Source: Sphingomonadaceae bacterium | GTDB lineage: Bacteria > Pseudomonadota > Alphaproteobacteria > Sphingomonadales > Sphingomonadaceae | DNA length: 64,000 bases | NCBI GenBank assembly: GCA_024236195.1 | Contig: JACKKZ010000007.1 | Location: forward strand, 1-64,000 | Direction: 5' to 3' | Shown: positions 58,496 through 64,000 of the stretch, piece by piece | How positions within the stretch are numbered: the first letter of the stretch is position 1 | Layout: the number at the start of each line of letters is the position of its first letter | Notes under the pieces: model-generated | What the model was told of the DNA's origin: nothing | Seen by the model: only the letters and a program-made list of their open reading frames with translations | Database searches by the model: none | Made by a program: the position numbers and the translations under genes

Positions 58496-59305
58496 ATGGT
58501 TGGAAATGCAAAGCTGCTCGCCGCCGGATTGGCTGCCATGACGCTGCTCATTGCCCCGTCATGGGCGCAGGAAGAAGTCAGCGAGGATGAGCCCCATGTG
58601 CCAGGCGCTGTGGCCGGACATGCCCCTCTGCTGGACATGGTCTTTGGCCAATTCCCCTATGCGGTGGAACTGCCCGGAACCCCGCGGCCGACCTATGAAC
58701 TGCGCTATCGCGACGATGCCAGCTGGCCCGATGATGACTATGTGAAGGGCGATATCGAGGCCCGCATCCGTGAGGAAGGCGTCGAATTCCTCTCCGTCGA
58801 CAGTGGCAGCCGCACCATCCGCCTGCGCACGACGCGCCCCGGCATTCGGAGCCTCAAGCTGGTCCCGGCGGAGGTGGTGCTGGTGGAAGATGCGGCGCCA
58901 GAGCTCACCTGCAACAAGACTTATGCCGAGATCGTGCTCAAGCCTGATGATCCGGAAGCGGTGGAGCCGGGCGTCCAGTGGACGCGCCCATCCGGCACAT
59001 GCCCCGGTGCGCGGATATTCAGCTGGCTCCGAAATGTGCTGGTCGAAGGGGTTGATGCGCAGGGTGGCCGTCTGTTCGTGGTCGTCGCGAATGACGGGCG
59101 CTGGTATCACAACGAGACTTTCGATGATCAGGGGCGCCCGCAATTCCACGGCAGTGGCAAGCGCGACTGGCCTGACCTTTCCGTTACATTTGAAGCGCCG
59201 GTCGATGAGAATCTGGTTGCGATCCGCGTTTGGGAGCTGGACGAGGCCCTGCAGCCCAAAATGATCGGCGAATTGCCGTGGCAGGATGTCGAAATACGCG
59301 ACTAA
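58496..59305 (+). CDS. unknown exported protein
   Basis: I do not recognise this 269-aa protein. A clear signal peptide (AAGLAAMTLLIAPSWAQ, cleaved about residue 22) is followed by an acidic segment and a beta-rich domain. Two Cys residues, in LTCNKTYAE and SGTCPGAR, could form a disulfide. Later stretches such as RLFVVVANDGRWYHNETFDD and DENLVAIRVWELDEALQPK contain repeated short strands. No enzyme motif is visible. It lies between rnpB and the aqpZ leader without an operon partner. Confidence 0.75.
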   Translation: MVGNAKLLAAGLAAMTLLIAPSWAQEEVSEDEPHVPGAVAGHAPLLDMVFGQFPYAVELPGTPRPTYELRYRDDASWPDDDYVKGDIEARIREEGVEFLSVDSGSRTIRLRTTRPGIRSLKLVPAEVVLVEDAAPELTCNKTYAEIVLKPDDPEAVEPGVQWTRPSGTCPGARIFSWLRNVLVEGVDAQGGRLFVVVANDGRWYHNETFDDQGRPQFHGSGKRDWPDLSVTFEAPVDENLVAIRVWELDEALQPKMIGELPWQDVEIRD

Positions 59306-59697
59306 TTGCGAACCAGTTTCATGTGACACTTGTTTACTTGCTCGTTCCCACTTTTGGTTTAAAGGGCTGCCAACGGCTGGCCAGGGGGCTGGTCGTGCAA
59401 AGCCGGGGGCAAATAACCGGCAATGTCGGGCGTAATGAGGGTCGCACAAAGACGACCTCCGCCTGTCCTGATGGTTAGTATGAATGTTCCTCCCTCGGGG
59501 TGGTTGAGCGTCACGCTCATCCCTTCGGGTCGCACTGGGGCCTAGAGTCCCAGGGGGGATGGGGTCGGCTGCCTTCCGGGTGGCCGACCCCTATCTTTCC
59601 GCCCAATTCATACGAAATGGTGAGACACAAGTTTACTTGCCACGCCTTATGCAGCGCGTAGTTTCCCTTGCCGTCAATAATTGACGGGAGAGAGACA
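59306..59697 (+). other. 392-bp gene-free region before aqpZ
   Basis: No protein gene is seen. The left 170 bases show no obvious structure. From about 59488 three consecutive hairpins follow, ending in a terminator-like stem at 59561-59599 (see the ncRNA candidate). The last 100 bases hold the probable aqpZ promoter and a GGGAGAGAG ribosome site. Confidence 0.6.
59488..59599 (+). ncRNA. candidate small RNA or terminated leader upstream of aqpZ
   Basis: A compact series of hairpins: TGAGCG-TCA-CGCTCA (59505-59519), CTGGG...CCCAG (59535-59553) and a 9-bp GGGGTCGGC/GCCGACCCC stem (59561-59591) followed by TATCTTT. A TTCCTCCCTC motif at the start looks like an anti-Shine-Dalgarno sequence as in several alphaproteobacterial sRNAs. 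A TAGTAT box at 59476 could be the -10 element. Evidence is structural only. Confidence 0.4.
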
Positions 59698-60408
59698 ATG
59701 GTACGCAGGCTATCTGCAGAATTGATCGGTACATTCTGGCTGGTTTTCGGGGGCTGCGGCTCGGCTGTGCTGGCGGCGGCATTCCCGGAACTGGGGATTG
59801 GCTTTGCCGGGGTGGCGTTGGCCTTTGGCCTGACGGTGCTGACCATGGCCTATGCCGTGGGCGGTATTTCCGGGGGGCATTTCAATCCGGCGGTGACGCT
59901 GGGCCTGTGCCTCGCTGGGCGGCATGACTGGAAAGACCTGCCGCTCTACTGGATTTTCCAGGTCGCAGGCGCCGTGCTGGCAGGTGTGGTTCTCTATGCC
60001 ATCGCATCCGGTCAGGAAGGCTGGAGTGCAGGCGGCTTTGCCTCCAACGGCTTTGGCGAGCTGTCGCCGGGCGGTTATTCCATGCAGGCTGCGCTGATTA
60101 TCGAAATCGTCCTGACGGCAGGCTTCCTGCTGGTCATCCTCGGCTCGACCAGCAAGCTTGCCCCGGCGGGCTTCGCGCCGATTGCGATAGGCCTTGCGCT
60201 CACCTTGATCCACTTGATCTCGATTCCGGTGACCAACACTTCGGTCAATCCGGCGCGTTCCACCGGTGTCGCCTTCTTCGCCGAGACAGGCGCTACTGGC
60301 CAGCTCTGGCTGTTCTGGCTGGCACCGCTGGTGGGCGCTGCAATTGGCGCGCTGGTCTGGAAATATGTGCTGATGCCCGGTGAAGGGCTCGACAATCTCG
60401 GCGAATAG
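59698..60408 (+). CDS. aqpZ: aquaporin Z-type water channel
   Basis: MIP-family channel of 236 aa. Both half-membrane loops have the NPA motif: GGHFNPAVTLG (Asn63) and TSVNPARSTGVAFF. Conserved Arg after the second NPA and the N-terminal ELIGTFWLVFGGCGSAV fit the AqpZ subgroup, which passes water rather than glycerol. The ATG at 59698 is preceded by GGGAGAGAG. A hairpin-rich leader lies upstream and an intrinsic terminator follows. It equalises osmotic change. Confidence 0.95.
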   Translation: MVRRLSAELIGTFWLVFGGCGSAVLAAAFPELGIGFAGVALAFGLTVLTMAYAVGGISGGHFNPAVTLGLCLAGRHDWKDLPLYWIFQVAGAVLAGVVLYAIASGQEGWSAGGFASNGFGELSPGGYSMQAALIIEIVLTAGFLLVILGSTSKLAPAGFAPIAIGLALTLIHLISIPVTNTSVNPARSTGVAFFAETGATGQLWLFWLAPLVGAAIGALVWKYVLMPGEGLDNLGE

Positions 60409-60427
60409 GATTGCCAGTTGCAGTCAG

Positions 60428-60473
60428 GAGAAGGGGCCGGTTGCCATGCGGTGACCGGCCCCTTCTCCTGTTT
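60428..60473 (+). terminator. intrinsic terminator of aqpZ
   Basis: GGAGAAGGGGCCGGT pairs perfectly with ACCGGCCCCTTCTCC around an 11-base loop, followed by TGTTT. The 15-bp stem begins 20 bases after the aqpZ stop. Confidence 0.85.
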
Positions 60474-60556
60474 GCCAGCTCACAGTTGCCAAGGCCGGTT
60501 TCGCAAATCTAACTCCAATTTAACCTACTGTAGCTAGGGGTTTTTGCGTATTTCCG

Positions 60557-62506
60557 ATGGAGTGGTTCAAACCGCACGCAAGAATGCTGTTCAAGGCCTG
60601 GTCCCCACCCCGCGCGCGTTCCCAAGCGCTGGCGCAAGTATACCTGCCGATCATGCAGGGTTATTTTCTGGTGGTTGCGGCCTATTACGGGCTGATGACA
60701 CCGGGCCATATGCTGACGCTGGCCGGGTTCGAACTGGTCACCATGGTCACTGCATCCACCACGGCCTGCCTTGTGGCGATGGCGGCATGGTACCGGCTGC
60801 GCTCCCCGATGAAGATGGGCGCGATGGAAGGGCTGATCAGCCTCGTCAACCTGCTGATCCTCGCCAATGTGATGGCTGCGCTTACAATTGACTATCACGC
60901 GGCCAAGCTGGTCTATTTCGTGATGATGGCGATGATTTTCGCCTTTGCCAGCATCAGCCTCAGGCAAGGACTCGCTTCCATCACCGTCGCGCTGGCCTGT
61001 CTCTTCTGGGTCGTCAGCGCCCGCACCCCGGCTGACACGGTAACATGGGGCTTCGTCGCCTTTGCCGCTGCCCTAAGTTCGGTCGCCATCGCCTATTACT
61101 TGCGGCGGGTGATCGGGCTGGCGGTGATGGCCCGGACAGAGGCCGAAGGGCGGCTGGCCAGCGCGGAAAAGCGCAGCCGGGAAATGCACCTGGAATCGCT
61201 GTCCGACAGCCTCACCGGATTGCCGAACCGCCGTGCCTTCTTCCGCGAGCTGCAACTGCGCAAAGACATGGTCGCCAGTGGGATCGGGCATTGGCTGGTG
61301 CTGCTTGATCTGGACGGGTTCAAGGCGGTCAACGACAATTACGGCCACCTGATCGGCGATGCGCTGTTGCAGGCCGTGGCCAAGCGGCTGCGTGACCATT
61401 GCGGGCAGGAAGCCTTTGCCAGTCGCATGGGCGGTGATGAATTCAACATCATCCTAGCTTCAGACGAGGATGCCGCCGGGATCGAGCAATGGAGCCAGTC
61501 GCTGCTGGAAGCCGTGGCGGAAACCTATCTTATCGAAGACCGGCTGATCCAGATTTCGGCCTCGCTAGGCTGCCACCGGCTGGAGGCGCGTGCGTCTGAC
61601 AATCGCATGATCCGCAATGCTGACTATGCGCTGCTGCGGGCCAAGCGAGATGGCAAGAACCGCGTTGTCGTCTTCCGGCAGGAACATGCCGAGGATGCCG
61701 CGTTGCGCTTCAAGGTAGAGCAATCACTGCGCGTCGCCAGTTTTGCTGACGAGATCGAGTTGCTGTTCCAGCCGCAATTCGACCTGGGCCAGGGTCGTAT
61801 CGTTTCTGCCGAGGCGCTGGCACGCTGGCACAGCCCGTCCATCGGGCAGGTCGGGCCGGACCGTTTCATCAAGATCGCCGAGGATTGCGGCTTGATTTCG
61901 CGGATCACCGTCGCGGTATTGGCCAAGTCGCTCACGTTCATCGAATCCTGGGATGACCCGGTGCCGCTTTCCGTCAACCTGTCCGGCCATGATTTGATGT
62001 CAGACCAGGTGATCGAACAAGTTCTGGAGATCGTTGCGCGGAGCAAGGTCCCGCCGGAGCTGCTCGAATTCGAAATTACCGAAACGGCGATGATGCCGGA
62101 CACGGCGCGCGCGAGCCAGAACCTGCACCGGCTGGCGGCGCGCGGTCACCCGCTTTCGCTTGACGATTTCGGGACCGGCTATTCCAATTTCAGCTATTTG
62201 CGCTCGCTCCCGATCAGCAAGCTCAAGGTGGACCGCGCCTTCATGCAAGACCTCGGCGATCCTATGACGGAGAAAGTCCTCAACTCGCTAACCGGCATGG
62301 CCCGCACACTGGACGTGCATTGCCTGCTCGAAGGGATCGAGACCGAACTGGAACTTCTCGCCGCCAAACGCGTGGGCGCACAGTCTGTGCAGGGTTTCTA
62401 CTTCGGCAGGCCAATGGATGGCGATGCGCTCAAGCAATTGCTCGCCAATGATCGCAAGGCTGATCAGGTGGTGAAACTGGCGGAGCCCAAGCGTGCGGCC
62501 GGCTAG
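60557..62506 (+). CDS. membrane GGDEF-EAL cyclic di-GMP protein
   Basis: A 649-aa two-domain cyclic di-GMP enzyme. About six membrane helices fill residues 25-190. The GGDEF domain has DSLTGLPNRRAF and an intact GGDEF at about 292-296. The EAL domain has EAL at 419-421, SVNLSG, EITETAM, DDFGTGYS and KVDRAFM, so the metal and catalytic residues for phosphodiesterase activity are all present. It may be bifunctional. No RXXD product-inhibition site is evident. It is monocistronic and links an unknown membrane-sensed signal to motility or surface attachment. Confidence 0.94.
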   Translation: MEWFKPHARMLFKAWSPPRARSQALAQVYLPIMQGYFLVVAAYYGLMTPGHMLTLAGFELVTMVTASTTACLVAMAAWYRLRSPMKMGAMEGLISLVNLLILANVMAALTIDYHAAKLVYFVMMAMIFAFASISLRQGLASITVALACLFWVVSARTPADTVTWGFVAFAAALSSVAIAYYLRRVIGLAVMARTEAEGRLASAEKRSREMHLESLSDSLTGLPNRRAFFRELQLRKDMVASGIGHWLVLLDLDGFKAVNDNYGHLIGDALLQAVAKRLRDHCGQEAFASRMGGDEFNIILASDEDAAGIEQWSQSLLEAVAETYLIEDRLIQISASLGCHRLEARASDNRMIRNADYALLRAKRDGKNRVVVFRQEHAEDAALRFKVEQSLRVASFADEIELLFQPQFDLGQGRIVSAEALARWHSPSIGQVGPDRFIKIAEDCGLISRITVAVLAKSLTFIESWDDPVPLSVNLSGHDLMSDQVIEQVLEIVARSKVPPELLEFEITETAMMPDTARASQNLHRLAARGHPLSLDDFGTGYSNFSYLRSLPISKLKVDRAFMQDLGDPMTEKVLNSLTGMARTLDVHCLLEGIETELELLAAKRVGAQSVQGFYFGRPMDGDALKQLLANDRKADQVVKLAEPKRAAG

Positions 62507-62530
62507 GCGGGGCGCGCAGGTGCTGACCCT

Positions 62531-62701
62531 TCAAAAATCCACTGCAATTCCATTCCTGACCCAATCGCCATAGCGGGTGGGGGAAAGGCCGTCGGGGTCC
62601 TTTTCCTGCGGATCTGCTGCCTTGGGTTCCGGCAGGGGCTCATTGGTCCAATGGGCAGGCTTCACGAAGTCGGCGGGCCGTTTGGATTTGCGTTCGGTCA
62701 T
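62531..62701 (-). CDS. DUF1674 / SDHAF4-like small protein
   Basis: A 56-aa protein with a short reading frame that is easy to miss. The C-terminus DGLSPTRYGDWVRNGIAVDF carries the DPTRYGDWxxxGxxxDF-type signature of the DUF1674 family, which includes succinate dehydrogenase assembly factor 4. The N-terminus is basic and unstructured (MTERKSKRPADF). It would help mature the flavoprotein subunit of succinate dehydrogenase. The sdh genes are not in the window. It is divergent from rsmB and convergent with the GGDEF-EAL gene. Confidence 0.85.
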   Translation of the reverse strand: MTERKSKRPADFVKPAHWTNEPLPEPKAADPQEKDPDGLSPTRYGDWVRNGIAVDF

Positions 62702-62755
62702 GTCCCCCTAATGCGCGCGCTGGCCTTTGGTTGCAATGCTGCGTAAGCGGCGCGG

Positions 62756-64000
62756 ATGAATCGCCAACGTTCCAGCAAGCCAGCCGCCATCCCCGGAGAA
62801 CCCGCACGCCTTGCCGCGATGCGGCTGCTCGATGCGGTGTTGCGCCGGGGGGAGACGCTCGACCAGGCAGAGAAAGCCGCCTTGCGTGACCTTGCCGGGG
62901 CGGCGGACAAGGGGCTGGCTCGCGCATTGGCTGGCGAAGTGCTGCGCTGGATGGTCGATCTCGACGCGCTGATTGACAGCGCGATGAAGCAACCTTTGCC
63001 GGAAGATGCCAAGCCGCGCATGGCGCTTCGCATCATGCTCGCGGGCTGGTTGAGGCTGGAAACCCCGCTCCATGCGGTGATCGCGACAGGCCTGCCCTTG
63101 CTGAGCGGCGGGCCACGGCGGCTGGCGCATGGGGTGTTTTCGACTTTGGTGAAGCAGGAGGTGCGCCTGCCCGACGCGCCCACTTTGCCGGAGCGTGTGA
63201 CTGAGCGCTGGGGTGACCTGGCGGAGGCCGTCGCCCCCGGCCTTGTCGCGCCGCCGCCACTTGATCTCGCTCTGCGCGATCCGGCTGAGACGCAACAATG
63301 GGCCGAGACACTGGGCGGCACCTCGCTCCGCTCCGGCCATGTCCGCCTGCAACGCGGCGACAAGGTGGAGGACCTGCCCGGCTATCGCGAAGGCGCATGG
63401 TGGGTGCAGGACCTTGCCGCGCAGCTCCCCACCGCGCTGCTCGGCGTGGGCGAGGGCAAGCGCGTGCTCGACCTCTGCGCTGCGCCCGGTGGCAAGACCA
63501 TGGCACTCGCCGCGGCGGGCTGGCGGGTGACCGCACTCGATATCAGCCAGCGGAGGAGCGAGCGAATGCGCCGCAACCTCACCCGCACCGGGTTTGAGGC
63601 AGAAGTGGTGGTCGCCGATGCCTTCAAATGGGAACCGGAAGAGAATTTTGACGCCATCCTGCTCGATGCGCCCTGCACCGCGACGGGCACCTGCCGCCGC
63701 CACCCTGACGTGCTCCACCGCATCGGCGCGCGGCTGGTCGAGGAAATGGCGGAACTGCAAGCTGCGCTACTTGAACGCGCGGCAGGCTGGCTCAAACCCG
63801 GCGGCACGCTGGTTTACGCCACCTGCTCGCTCGAACGTGCTGAAGGGGAGGGGCAGGCGGAAGGCATTGCGCTCACCCCGTTGCCGATCCGCGCAAATGA
63901 ACTGCCCGCAGGCCTCACCCCCAGCGGCGAAGGCTGGCTGCGCACCCATCCGGGGCAGCTAGCGGAAGCAGGCAGCCTGGACGGGTTCTTTATTGCGCGC
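62756..64000 (+). CDS. rsmB: 16S rRNA m5C methyltransferase RsmB, truncated by the window edge
   Basis: SAM-dependent enzyme that methylates C967 of 16S rRNA. The reading frame is open from the ATG at 62756 to the last base, 415 codons, with only the final few residues outside the window. The N-terminal NusB-like helical domain has DKGLARALAGEVLRWMVDLD. The catalytic domain has the SAM loop VLDLCAAPGGKT, the motif DAPCTATGTCRRHPD with the helper Cys, and the nucleophile in YATCSLERAEGE. Its end DGFFIAR is the usual family terminus. In many relatives rsmB neighbours sun-related and purine genes; here the right side is unseen. Confidence 0.94.
   Translation, partial: MNRQRSSKPAAIPGEPARLAAMRLLDAVLRRGETLDQAEKAALRDLAGAADKGLARALAGEVLRWMVDLDALIDSAMKQPLPEDAKPRMALRIMLAGWLRLETPLHAVIATGLPLLSGGPRRLAHGVFSTLVKQEVRLPDAPTLPERVTERWGDLAEAVAPGLVAPPPLDLALRDPAETQQWAETLGGTSLRSGHVRLQRGDKVEDLPGYREGAWWVQDLAAQLPTALLGVGEGKRVLDLCAAPGGKTMALAAAGWRVTALDISQRRSERMRRNLTRTGFEAEVVVADAFKWEPEENFDAILLDAPCTATGTCRRHPDVLHRIGARLVEEMAELQAALLERAAGWLKPGGTLVYATCSLERAEGEGQAEGIALTPLPIRANELPAGLTPSGEGWLRTHPGQLAEAGSLDGFFIAR

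Noticed and set aside
1..64000. CRISPR array, prophage structural genes or rRNA operon
   Set aside because: No regular spacer-repeat array, no phage head or tail genes and no rRNA sequences were seen in the window.

Overview
The window looks like the chromosome of an alphaproteobacterium of the order Sphingomonadales, probably Erythrobacteraceae. The pointers are an alpha-type RpoH, a ChpT histidine phosphotransferase, LigAB-type protocatechuate catabolism, several TonB receptors, a class-GN sortase pair and typical sphingomonad intergenic repeats. This is inference from gene content; no 16S rRNA gene is present.

Positions 1-17.2 kb are accessory DNA. The left end holds an IS110 element, the remnant of an IS3-family element, a Tat-exported sulfatase, a complete IS3-family element (3545-4824) and a DoxX gene lying just behind IS debris. 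Next comes a complete protocatechuate 4,5-cleavage pathway in two divergent operons. The minus strand carries a LysR regulator, a DUF1932 dehydrogenase, ligJ, ligA, ligB, ligC, an unknown 114-aa gene and an aldo/keto reductase. The plus strand carries ligK, ligU, ligI and a TetR regulator. Together they turn protocatechuate into pyruvate and oxaloacetate. The block ends with an AlpA-like regulator, 11-bp-spaced direct repeats resembling integrase arm sites, and the 3' end of tRNA-Val(CAC). This layout fits a tRNA-integrated island, although no integrase lies in the window.

From 17.3 kb on the DNA is dense core genome. It holds sppA, pyrB with a dihydroorotase-like partner lacking its HxH motif, a HigBA-like toxin-antitoxin pair and cytochromes b561/c'. 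An orphan ParA follows with a ribbon-helix-helix-like partner and two SPOR proteins, then a Fur-box bfd-bfr pair, a probable copper receptor locus, der, tRNA-Leu and tig. The tig gene has a histone-H1-like tail and a 265-bp MITE inserted exactly in its stop codon. Then come an amidase, a TIR-transmembrane protein, a TonB receptor, clpP-clpX, a CDF exporter, and mtgA bracketed by intergenic repeats. The remainder holds a sortase with its single LPDTATG target, rpoH, rluD, chpT, RNase P RNA, aqpZ with a structured leader or sRNA, a GGDEF-EAL protein, an overlooked 56-aa SDHAF4-like gene, and rsmB running off the right edge.

The observations most worth follow-up are the MITE that rewrote the tig stop codon, the tig tail, the double-HTH LysR regulator with unknown genes in the lig operon, the TIR-TM protein, and the ParA/RHH/SPOR cluster.
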